DNA of 64,000 nt from Pseudopyrenochaeta lycopersici (lineage: Eukaryota > Ascomycota > Dothideomycetes > Pleosporales > Pseudopyrenochaetaceae): positions 682,001 to 746,000 of the forward strand of contig NHZP01000028.1 of the NCBI GenBank assembly GCA_003313425.1, written 5' to 3'. A model generated the notes under the pieces. That model was not told the origin of the DNA and searched no databases. It saw nothing but the letters and a program-made list of their open reading frames with translations. This document shows, one piece after another, positions 20,149-29,982 of this stretch (within the stretch, counting starts at the first letter, position 1; each line of letters opens with the position of its first letter). Both the position numbers and the translations under genes were made by a program.

Positions 20149-21576
20149 GGTCGGCCCAAGTTTAACTTACAAACGCAACCAGAGGGCTTACCATCATATG
20201 AACGCCATACTTCCGTCGACGTCTTTCGAAACATCACCACAGCTGCCAACAATTTGAGCATGTGCGGGATCAAGAGCACTTTCGACGTCTTAGGCCAGCG
20301 GCATTTCGAGGTTTACATAGATTCCACCTACACTCTTAACCCGGATACCTCTAGTGCTATCCTGCTCACCGCCCTCTATATCCTTGGAAATGCGAAAGCC
20401 AAGGACTCTAACATGACCTTCTACTTTACGAGCTACCCCAACACGAAGAGCCCGAGCCTCTCGGAAAAGAAACGAGGCTGGATCAAAGCCTTGGTCAAAC
20501 TGTGGCGAACTCAGAACTGGTCGGAGGCGGTCCAGGCTATACAAAACGATCAAAAACTAAAGGAACTAGACTTCAACAACTGGCTCCGTGTGAGCAACTT
20601 CAAAGACAGCGACCCGGACGAAGAGAAGCACCTGAACCTTTTGAACTACACTCGACAGACTATGGTTCCATTGTGGCATGGTTGGCATCAGAGAGATCTC
20701 GACCTGAACTTACTGAAGGATCTTTTTCACACAGCTCTTAAAGCGTCTCGAAAGCAGCCCAAGTCACTCAACTCAGTCCGCATCACCTACGAGAGGGGAA
20801 TCAAGCATTACCTGCGAAGCTTTCGGAAGCTCAAGGACGATCCGATGAAGGAAGTCGCTCCTACCACCATCTTGTTTCTGGTAGGGTCTCCACTACAACC
20901 CTCGGAGCTAAAAGCTATTAAGTTGTGACAAGGTGAAGGAAAGGAGCTTGTCAGGGAGATAGCCCAGCATAAGGGACAAAAGCTGTTCGGAGGAAGACAG
21001 AAACCCAATACCGAAGAGCAAGAGCCAAGCGAGTTCGATGGAATCGGAACGCAATTCCAAATCTGCACCTTACTCCTCGCCGGCCACCTGGATCGCCCCA
21101 CCATCGAGCGTTTCAGGGAGATCGACAACTTTGCTGAGGGCGACGACGACATCAACGACCTGCTGATTGTCCAGGAGTCAGACATATTGCGGAAGTTCCT
21201 GGGCCCGAAGGCTCTGCTCAAGTTATTCAACACTCACCACCCGAGGGTCGACCAGATGGAGTTGGTGAGGGACGACATTTACAGCAAATACCAATTCATA
21301 GCCGCATCCGGAGCCGTTCATAACATAGTAGTGCCCACTATCAAGCAATTCAAGGAGATCCATGGCATTGAGGACCTCGACAACCTAAAGGGTATCGAGG
21401 ATAGCGATGACGAGAACGACGCTGCACCAATAGGTCACAAGGCCTGCTCAGCCAGCGTCAACGTAGTGGCGTTGGCGGAAGGTGCTAGCTCCATTATCGC
21501 TGTCGACACCATGGGCCCCGCAAAAATGGCAACTAAGCCGAAAACGGAGGTGGACCTTTGGGCGAGTGATGAATAA

Positions 21577-22355
21577 GTACATACCGATATTTCGAGGGTG
21601 AGGCTGGAGCGAATAGACTCCGCCTGCTGGTGGCCAGGGCAAGATAAGACGGGCTGGCGGTGGCTAACCGATGCTTGAAATTTGGAACTGTAAAGATCTT
21701 AACGGATTTTGGTTGATTTTTGGGGATGAGTAAGGTCTGATGGGTAACGGAGGTTGGGATACTCTATAGTACAAGGTAATGCTCGGCTATGGTAACTACA
21801 CTCTGAGACGCAATTGTAGGATTGTATTGCATGTGATTCAATGGCGACGACAGGCTGGAAAGCGGACTTGAGTAGATACTTACACAGGTCGAATAGAGCG
21901 AATAAGGTTGGAAGCCTCAGGCGAGTCGATAGAACGTCAAGCGGGTCAAAGAGTGCTTAAGTCAAGTAGATTACTTCTTGGAGCTGCTGCTGACCTGCGT
22001 GCACATGGCATCCAAGCAGCCCAATCGAGTGTCTAAGATAACAACAAGCATCCATACTTGACCGTCTTGTTTCCAGAAAGCTGAAAGTACGGGAGTGTAC
22101 CTAGAACGATGCCAGGGATACACCAATCCCGAAGGTCGTCTTATCCCTCTTCCGTCTGAATTCACGCAGCCTTTCTTCGTTCCGAACACCTGGGTGTGGT
22201 ACGTATTACTATTGTGCTCAACGTCTGCTGATAGCGAAGTAGGCCGACCCCCTGGACTGCAAAGGAATCGGAGACTCTCCTCCAAAGACTTTATGTAGAT
22301 CGCAATCGAAAACCAATAGACAGGCGAAACCAAGGGGAGTGCGAATAGCACATAC
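21577..22355. other. Intergenic, weak frames only
   Basis: A leftward open frame at 21971-22429 (about 150 codons) has one hydrophobic stretch (ITYVLFALPLVSPVYWFSIA) but no ATG start or splice support, so it is not called a gene. Nothing else is seen. Confidence 0.35.
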
Positions 22356-22599
22356 GTGATCTTATGGAACCTTTTTTTGGGGAAGAGAGAAGAGACAATC
22401 GATGCGTGGTACGAGAAAAGCCCATCCACGCCCTACACTCGTGAGAAAACAGACAAGATTATAAGCAACCCACAGGAAGCGCATAGATCCCATTACTACG
22501 ATGTAACGACGGAGATGTTCATGTTTGGTGGAAAACCAATAGAACTCGGCATCCGCAAAACAGTTGAATATCTCTGTCCCTTGCTACCGTGAAAAAAAG

Positions 22600-23304
22600 G
22601 TTCTGTTTGACATCCGGATCCATGTATGCGGGAATGTTAATTCTAGACGAGCGTTTGTGGAAGTAGATGTGAAGCGGATTCTCGAATGCATGGGCAACGA
22701 CTGCAAGCGCGCATGAACGCGTGTTTGGGCTCGTCCCTCGGAGCGGGCGATTTTTGACCAATTGATTGGGCTATTCCATGCCCCGACCGCCGAAATGTGC
22801 CAGTGGCTTTCGCATGATGCATTGCCCAAGGATGCTAGCGAGATGGGCGACCAACTTCTCCACTCATCTTCTTCTTTCCTGGCCGCCTCGAGTGCTTCGA
22901 GTGGGCTCGGCAAGCCTACCTATTCGCTCGCCAACCCCTGATACTCCGCTGGGGGGTTTTCAGGACGTACCAATTTCTACGCCAACTATCATTGCCCCAT
23001 TACGCGCACAGTGCCTCGATATCTCAGCCGCGTGGCCCTCAGGCCTCGCGTTCGTACACTCGCAAACTCAAGCGATGGCCTGGTGCCATTCCCGACGCTT
23101 ACCATGGACATTAATCTTGTTAACCCTATTTCACCCACGAACCCATCGTATCAAACTGCGATCAAACTGCGCAATAATCTCGTACACTTGGTTCATCTTC
23201 TGCCAACGCTGCGCCTTCAGGGATCCGAGAATATTCGGATCCTGGCCCAGCTTCAGCGGCGATCAAACGAGAAGCTTCTGACTCACCAATTCAGGAGGGT
23301 CTAG
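22600..23304 (+). pseudogene. Decayed gene of unknown function with two in-frame TGA codons
   Basis: One continuous frame of about 234 codons, from 22600 to the TAG at 23302-23304, interrupted only by TGA at 22714 and TGA at 22939. Both are readable as CGA to TGA. The intervening pieces are clearly protein-like: AFVEVDVKRILECMGNDCKR, AIFDQLIGLFHAPTAEMCQW, NFYANYHCPITRTVPRYLSR, YQTAIKLRNNLVHLVHLLPT. An open frame directly upstream (22356-22592, other phase) may be its 5' exon. Family not recognised. Either a RIP or point-mutated gene, or an old gene fragment. Confidence 0.45.
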
Positions 23305-24112
23305 CGAAGAAGCAGTCTAACCTGACGATCGAATTAAGATGCCAAGGAACGAAATGGGACGAAATCGTGAACCGCTTGGCGGGACGAAGTAGAATTTCTT
23401 GTTGAATTCGATACCAAATGCCATCCTCACTTGCTCTACGATCATTGGCTTCATGTGTGAGCGTCGAGTCGATACTCTTGCTACCAACAAGGCTTAAACA
23501 TCATGGAATGCCACTGCTCCTATGTTTTCCATCCATGCGTGAGTTGAGATGCGATTACCGTAGCGGTCAGTCAAGAAAAGTAATGATCGACAGGCAAACA
23601 GTTCGTCCCATGTCCGCGTCAAAGACGCAAAGCATTCAAAAGGCGAAATAAGGAGACGGCAGGCTGACAAGGATAGCTAGGCATCAAGGGACCCAGCGGT
23701 TCCCATAGGAATATCCTGGCGAAGTAACATCCTGGGCTGCAGCAACTGTGTGTACTAGAACCGAGTCAACAGCATAGTTTCGGCCCGTGTCGAGACCTGA
23801 TCGACTGATGGACGAGAATAGAATAAATACGTGAAAATTGGAGAAGTACGTTTCTTGAGGGCTTACGTTCGCCCTGAAGTGGCGTCGGGAGGCTGCATAA
23901 TTTTTGAATAGCCCTGCTTCAGCCTACAGGGACTGTGCTTGTTATGCTCCTATATGTTTTTCATCAACTTTATGCAGAGCATAAGCCCATACTCACCGCA
24001 ATCTACCTCCTGCAGCGCAAGTGCAAGCCGTCTTCCCAGCTCACACCTGCAGGACTACAAATACTTCACCGTCCACGAAATGCTAACGTGATCTAAGATT
24101 GCCTTCCTAGAT
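23305..24112. other. Intergenic, no supported gene
   Basis: Nothing beyond short frames. The 3' end contains a GCTAAC...CTTCCTAG stretch that may be the end of an intron feeding the gene at 24122. Confidence 0.4.
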
Positions 24113-24121
24113 TTGGTTTCG

Positions 24122-24628
24122 ATGGACAACAGACTACACAGGGCACTCAAAAACGCAACCAGAACGGCAAACGACAGTTGCTCAGGCAGTAGCACCACTT
24201 CAGATAAGACAATCAACTCGAATGACACCTACGGCCGGGCTTCGGTCGAGGTCGACAGCTCAAGCCCGGGCGGAGCTGACAGCCCAACGCCAACCGAAAT
24301 CGGCGATCAACGTCCATCCAGCTTGACAAACCAAACCCCAACGGAAATTGAGAGCGGACCTCCATCCGATATCAGTAACGAACCTCAACCGCCGAGCATA
24401 ATGGTGCTACAGCTGTCACAACATGTAATTTCAACACATGAAACTTCGACTGAAATCGATAGCAAAGGTCTAGAGGTTGAATTGCAAAGGCTCTCAAATC
24501 ATAATCTACCCTTGACAGTAAACGATAAAATTCTAGAATGGCTCAAGAAAGTCCCAGTAACAGTTACAACGTCGCGGCCTTCCAGACAGACAACCAAACA
24601 GAGGAGGAAGGGCGGGGGGAGAGAATAG
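24122..24628 (+). CDS. Ser/Thr/Pro-rich disordered protein, unknown (168 aa)
   Basis: ATG at 24122 (MDNRLHRALKNATRTAND) opens 168 residues. The body is low complexity, rich in Ser, Thr, Pro and Glu, with a degenerate internal repeat (PTEIGDQRPSSLTN / PTEIESGPPSDISN / STEIDSKG). The C-terminus has a helical segment (VNDKILEWLKKVPVTV) and a basic tail (KQRRKGGGRE). A likely intron acceptor (CTTCCTAG) lies about 10 bp upstream, so 5' exons may exist. No domain recognised. Confidence 0.4.
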   Translation: MDNRLHRALKNATRTANDSCSGSSTTSDKTINSNDTYGRASVEVDSSSPGGADSPTPTEIGDQRPSSLTNQTPTEIESGPPSDISNEPQPPSIMVLQLSQHVISTHETSTEIDSKGLEVELQRLSNHNLPLTVNDKILEWLKKVPVTVTTSRPSRQTTKQRRKGGGRE

Positions 24629-26497
24629 ATAGGCGGGTTTCTTGAAGTATCTACGGGCAATACGAGCTGTTGAAGTGGTCATGAACCGATAAGCCGCCAC
24701 GATATAATTTTTGTTTCGTTTATAAGCCCGTCATTAGGTTGTGGCAATACTCGACTGCTTTGCTGTTTGAGTACCAACTTCTAGGCTAGAATGACCTGGC
24801 ATTGAGCAAACTCACCCAGCGCGATGATTGCAGGATGCTACGTTTTCGAAACGAATGTCACTCTTAGTTAAAGTAATGTTGGTCTATTCAGCGTTCTTCC
24901 TTCCAGGTCCGAGTTCTTTTTTGCTCTTTTAATGCACCTGCTTACCCATTTCTCTCATGGTGGTATTCCGGGATTGGGTTCGCAGATGAGCATGAGCATA
25001 TATAAAAACATCCATGGGTGCTGAGGCACTCGATTCTCGAACATCGCAGACTACATATATCCATTATCATAATGTTCTTGCTAGGCCCACAATTACACGC
25101 ATGGCTGTCTGTGCCTTGAACAGTTGCGTAGGACGCTCAGCCACTGATGTAGATTTCAAGGACAACTGAACGGTTCGCAATGTTAGTTGCTAAGCGTGCA
25201 TCCTCGATGAAACGCAAACATCGAACTTGGATGATGGTCCCTCCAAGCGCTATAAGCGTGGCCAGATTCATACCTGCACGCAGCGATGATCGCGTACAAT
25301 TGACTTTGAACTTTTGTTTGGAACGCCCGCACCGGTTGCATCGCCCCTGCACTCGCTATATTTACTTCACCAGCGTGAACAACGCTTTAGATGGACCCGG
25401 CTTTATGGGCACAAAGTCCCCTTTTCGGACCACATAGACCCCCATCATGTCAAGGAAGCCGCGACAGCCTAGTCACTTCGTGAATCCTTACAGGGAAAAC
25501 CTGCCTTGCGTGTCGCGAAGAACAAAGCAATATCAGAAAGCAAAGAACGGGGAATGGTGTTGTCAGATTACACAAGTGCTGTAAGGCCCGTTAGATATAA
25601 AAGATAAACTCAGAAGACTAAGTCAGAAGTACTGCACAGGGAAGAGCGATTAATAGTAGGACCGATACTACGATCTTCGGAACCTCCGGAAGCACAGCAG
25701 CCACAGAAAGGAGGGGAGAGAACACACAATCGATCCATCACGTTCATCATCAAAAATTCATCAAAGATCAAGCCAAATAGTCCTTGAATCTGACACTGAA
25801 TCACGTGAGTCGCAGATGTGTTTGACATGTGACGGGCTTTTCGAACTTTAACACCAGAGGGGAATACTGTAAACTAAACTCATCTCCCGTAGCTTCATCG
25901 GTAATAGTAACACGAGCGTCAGTTAAGGTCCATAAGTACGGCTAGAATGATGTCGCTAGAGTGAAAGAATATCTGAGATCGCCTGAGGTACTTGGAAAAT
26001 CAGCATTGATAACCTCATCAGACAAGTGCAACCATCCAACGTGGATAGTCGGTTGTACTTCCAGGTTCTGGTTCTTGTAAGCAATAAATTGTTTATCCCA
26101 AGCTAGTTCTATCGCGCTGAAAAAAACGCATCATCTGCTGACATTGTCCTCGCTATCCACTCTGGACAGAATCCTCCACGCCATGCCCACGGCCAAGGTC
26201 GCCGAGATATTCTCAATCCTTGATATATTGATTGGTTGAGAAACCTCTGTTCCCTGAAGTGTTATCATATGCGTGAGTAAGCTGTTACCCACGAACGTCG
26301 TTTGACAACGACCACTTGCGCTATCAGTAGACTGCTTTTTGAGGAGACTTTCAGCAAGTCCGCATCATGTGGCCCACCGTGATTAGGCAGCTGACAGACT
26401 CTCCTCATGTGATATACATATACAGCATCCAAAATATCGCATCGGCCACCACTCCTGTTCGACCTCCCCTATCGAAGCAGTACTGACCTGCGCTGCG
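24629..26497. other. Long intergenic region (1.9 kb)
   Basis: No frame with domain, codon or splice support on either strand, and no obvious repeat. The right end is the promoter of the reductase gene at 26498. Confidence 0.45.
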
Positions 26498-27736
26498 ATG
26501 TCTTCGAAGACTTTTTCTGAGCATTCTAACCTTAGACCTCTTGCAGGTCGTCATGCAAAGGCCACCGACACTGTGGGAATGCAGGATGTGTTTAATCGCT
26601 ATGCCAGGTATCTGCCACAAACCAGCGTGGAAGTTCCATCCACCTGCGGGCGCAAGGCAATTGCCATCATTGGATCGACTGGATTTCTGGGACCTTACAT
26701 CGTAGCATCTCTACTTCGAGTGCACACCGAATCCGAGATCTTTTGTCTAAATCGAAGTGCCGACGGTAAGCAGCGGACAATATCAGCACTACATGACATC
26801 ATGGACGACATGTCCGCAGCACTTCCGCGGCTGCAATTCCTCGTCACCGACATTACACAGCCAAGCTTTGGGCTTGACGCCGTACAGATCGCCCTGATCG
26901 TGTCCGAAGTGGATGAGGTGGTCTTCAATGCTTGGGACCCGAATTGGAGCAAGCCTCTCGAGTATTTCGAACCTTTCCTAAAGGCCGTACGTAGTACCGT
27001 AGACTTGTGTGCATCGGCCCCTAGACGGCCCCGCATAACCTTTGTCTCTTCGATCTGTGCTGTAGGCAACTTGCCGCTTGCACATGCTACGCAACCGAGA
27101 GTGCCTGAGGAAGTCATTTGGAACAATCGCTGCGCAATGCCCCACGGTTACGGAGAGTCGAAGTGCGTCGCTGAGCAGTTGCTCGCGAAAGCACACGAAG
27201 TATCCGGCCTTCGTATCAACATCGTGCGCGCGGGCCAGATCGGCGGACCCTCGAGATCCCGGGTTAGGACATGGCCGCGGCAAGGCTGGGTTTATTCCAT
27301 TCTCAAGGCGTCTAAGAAGCTCCAATGCTTTCCAACGCACGTTCAACCCTTGGATTGGATTCCTGTGGACTCTTTTGCCGATGGGATAGTCAACAGCACA
27401 AAGACGTCGCCGGAGCTCGAGACTTTACAGGTCTTCAACATGGTTCATCCTGAGCCCGCTTCTTGGCACGTATTTTATGATACGCTGAGTAGTAGATTCG
27501 GGCTTTCAATGCAAACGAGCAGTCTTTCAAATTGGCTAGATAGGTTAGACACAGGGGAATTGAAGCTGCATAGCTTCCTGAGAGCGATGGGAAATGGGAG
27601 GGAATACAACATGCCATTCTCCAACGAGCGTGCCTTGAGGGTATTGCCTCCAGTGGTTCCGATCAATGAAGATCTCTTGGCGGAATGGCTGATGGGCTGG
27701 AAGCTTGGACCTGGAGACTTCAAGGCTAAGATGTAG
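26498..27736 (+). CDS. Stand-alone thioester-reductase-like NAD(P)-binding protein (412 aa)
   Basis: A single-exon frame from ATG 26498. Residues 59-65 are GSTGFLG, the nucleotide-binding loop of extended short-chain dehydrogenases. Ser184/185 (VSSICAVG) and Tyr218-X3-Lys222 (YGESK) supply the catalytic triad. The spacing and the long C-terminus (QPLDWIPVDSFADGIV, VFNMVHPEPASWHVFYDTLS) match the thioester-reductase family (NAD_binding_4), which releases carrier-bound acyl chains as aldehydes in Lys2, fungal NRPS/PKS reductases and carboxylate reductases. Here there is no adenylation or carrier domain on the protein and no synthase next to it, so it either works in trans or on a free substrate. 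About 50 extra N-terminal residues precede the Rossmann fold. Cytosolic by default; no signal peptide. Function beyond redox family is inference. Confidence 0.85.
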   Translation: MSSKTFSEHSNLRPLAGRHAKATDTVGMQDVFNRYARYLPQTSVEVPSTCGRKAIAIIGSTGFLGPYIVASLLRVHTESEIFCLNRSADGKQRTISALHDIMDDMSAALPRLQFLVTDITQPSFGLDAVQIALIVSEVDEVVFNAWDPNWSKPLEYFEPFLKAVRSTVDLCASAPRRPRITFVSSICAVGNLPLAHATQPRVPEEVIWNNRCAMPHGYGESKCVAEQLLAKAHEVSGLRINIVRAGQIGGPSRSRVRTWPRQGWVYSILKASKKLQCFPTHVQPLDWIPVDSFADGIVNSTKTSPELETLQVFNMVHPEPASWHVFYDTLSSRFGLSMQTSSLSNWLDRLDTGELKLHSFLRAMGNGREYNMPFSNERALRVLPPVVPINEDLLAEWLMGWKLGPGDFKAKM

Positions 27737-28418
27737 CGTTGCGTTCCATCACCAAATTGCAGAATCCTATCTATTGTGTCCACCTTATTGGTACTGTAGG
27801 CGTACTGTCACTGTGATCCTTATTGGAAAATTGGTGCTGTGATTTGCCGAGCCGGAGCGAGCCTAGAATGATACCCGCCGTTGTGCGATGTGCACTAAGA
27901 ATTATCGAAGCGTTGAAAGACGGATGTTCCCCCCAAATGAACGGTCACGCTTATTGTCTGATGCGCCCTAGCCAGTCTTGTTTCAAGCGACAACCCTTCG
28001 CGGTGCAGTCGTATTGAACAGGGTATACGAGTGCAAGCATCTATTCAGTAACATGAAGATGTACATATTCGCATAGAGACAACAGGGTAAGCAAAAAAAA
28101 TGCACGCAAAGACGTCATATAAGTGCAGCAGTGATGTAAGTATAAAAAGTAAAGCATAACCATCCTGCTACGGATAGATTTAAACGATAAGCTCTGCTCC
28201 AGCGTGTTGGATGTTCTAGGTGGTCATATGACCAGGACAAAGATACGAAGAAAAAGGAAATCAGCCTCGAATTACACCAATGAAGGCTTTCGGTGAGCTA
28301 CAAATGTCTGCCCATGGGTAGATTGCGCTGCGGAGATACAACTGGAGAGATGGCGCTTTCAGTAACGCAAGAGTGGCGCAAAATGCCGTCACTACACTGT
28401 AATACAGCAAAGACTATT
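27737..28418. other. Intergenic between convergent genes
   Basis: 3' flanks of the reductase gene and the cyclin gene. Nothing else supported. Confidence 0.5.
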
Positions 28419-29123
28419 TCAAGCGCTGGGCAATCGCCGTCGTTGATTGCATTGTTTTGTTGCTAGGACCCTTAAATCTCGTGCTTGATCATGTTTGTTT
28501 TCGCGCCGAACATGTCCAATCTGGGATATTAGAGCCACATTCGGATATTGCTGTGCTCTGACAAGACGCTCACAATCTGTCTTCGGTTCCGGCGCTAGTT
28601 CGAGAGGCCGGTGGATGTGAACGAACGACAGCAACGGCTCGAGCTGGTGACGCAGGTCCTGGGGATCAATGCGTATGTCCCAATCGAGCAGGTGGAGGAA
28701 CTGTCTCTCCATGAGATTTACCTCGGTGATTGAGAAGCCGAAGGGTTCGTATCCAGGGACAGCACTATACCGGGCCCAGTGCTTGTTCATTGGTGAATCA
28801 TCGTTGAGATTCTTCGCAGCGAGAATCAAAGCGGCAAGGAAGATTCTGTGGGGGGTAGAAGACAGGCCCTTGGCGCCGGGAGGTAGGCGCGTTTGCATCC
28901 GCCACATATACACCAGACTCGTAATCAGCGTCGGCACTGGGACACTGGACCTTTGGACCACAGCTTTTATGAAGTAATATACTGATGGAAGATCGGCCTC
29001 GTGGACGTGCAGATTCGCCTGTGAACCGGAGCATAACACCTTTGGAACGACCTGTGCTGCCTTCTGAGCTAGATAGGAGATCATACTTGAGCATACCGGG
29101 AGCCGAGAAAGATATATTGCCAT
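28419..29123 (-). CDS. PCL-type (Pho85-partner) cyclin (234 aa)
   Basis: Single frame leftward from ATG at 29123. Residues about 45-160 are a cyclin N-terminal box of the Pcl1/Pcl2 class: VYYFIKAVVQRSSVPVPTLI, then TPHRIFLAALILAAKNLNDD, NKHWARYSAVPGYEPFGFSI, and EVNLMERQFLHLLDWDIRID. The RIFLAALILAAKNLNDDSP and LNLxERxFLxLLDW-type blocks are diagnostic of this family (compare Aspergillus PclA). It would activate a Pho85-like cyclin-dependent kinase and influence cell-cycle entry or morphogenesis. The C-terminal 60 residues after the box are basic and not conserved with what I recall, so the tail may be altered. No intron needed. Confidence 0.88.
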   Translation of the reverse strand: MAIYLSRLPVCSSMISYLAQKAAQVVPKVLCSGSQANLHVHEADLPSVYYFIKAVVQRSSVPVPTLITSLVYMWRMQTRLPPGAKGLSSTPHRIFLAALILAAKNLNDDSPMNKHWARYSAVPGYEPFGFSITEVNLMERQFLHLLDWDIRIDPQDLRHQLEPLLSFVHIHRPLELAPEPKTDCERLVRAQQYPNVALISQIGHVRRENKHDQARDLRVLATKQCNQRRRLPSA

Positions 29124-29875
29124 GCCGCTCGTTGTTTGTGATGATAGCCATAATTGTAGTCCGATCGATTATCGATGGAAGAAACTTCTATTTAATGGCT
29201 GGCAATGTCGTGTCAGCAACTACAGCACAGTCTGCTATTTCAAGCAAGCAAATTGTCACTATGTAATAACTGAAAACTCACTCCAGACACATTGTTCAGT
29301 GGCAGTCTGAGCTGAGCGGATTTGCCAATCCACAGAACTTGAACACCCAATGAACGTCAAGTTATGATTCTTCTAATGTTTTTGCTGACTGGAATGCGTG
29401 AAAGCATCTCAGCCATACATAGTGATGACCAAAAAATACAGCCATACATTAGTACACGTGTATTGCTCACATGTCCATAAGCTATCATCTATATCTCCTT
29501 GAACATCCAACTTCGGTATTATACAGGAGCCTACAGTTCTCTTCAGTCATCACGCTAGATTGACTATCCACAGGTAATGATAGCCTTCATTCCACATGCG
29601 CTCTCTGCTATAATGAGGTACCCATGCACACACCGTCCGCAAGGTCAGGAATTCACCTACAGACAAAGCTAAGTGAATCACCGCGCCTAACGATGTGCAA
29701 AATCTCCACAGGAGCCTTGAGATGCCAAGATAACAACGACCAATGTTTCGCTGTGTTAGGTATAAGATAAGATCTGTTTCCACAGCTGTACATACCTGGG
29801 CATCTTGTTTGGTTATTTGGTTCGTTATGTTGTTAAACCGGTTATGTCGAAGATTACATGCTTGTCTCGTTTAAC
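29124..29875. other. Intergenic, cyclin promoter and flank of the pogo-like element
   Basis: No supported gene. The right part (29800-29877) is the insertion context of the transposon at 29878. Confidence 0.45.
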
Positions 29876-29982
29876 TAACGTGTCCCACAAGCGAGCGCCG
29901 CGCACAAGCGAGCGCCGCACCCCACCAAGTTTGAGCACCTCTCTCATCTCAACGTACAATAGCTCAACACCACGCTCTTCAA

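Larger units (their letters stand above)
17138..21576 (+). pseudogene. Host gene for a predicted N-myristoylated protein, split by a hAT transposon
   Basis: ATG at 17138 starts MGNCGST, a strong N-myristoylation start (Gly2, Ser6) with Cys4 available for palmitoylation, so the product would sit on membranes. The reading runs to 17305 (...KQQPFD), is interrupted by the transposon 17306-20140, and resumes in the same frame at 20149 after the 8-bp target duplication. The right part continues to 21574-21576, with one in-frame TGA at 20926-20928 (probably CGA to TGA). Without the insert the locus codes for about 530 residues: a short disordered N-terminus, a helical middle (LTALYILGNAKAKD, WRTQNWSEAVQAIQND) and an acidic C-terminus (GIEDSDDENDAAP). 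The family is not recognised. Codon use and frame continuity across the insertion are the main evidence. Two lesions make it a pseudogene in this strain. Confidence 0.8.

Noticed and set aside
25137..25437. Short frames on both strands in the 1.9-kb gap
   Set aside because: Mutual shadows without any supporting feature.
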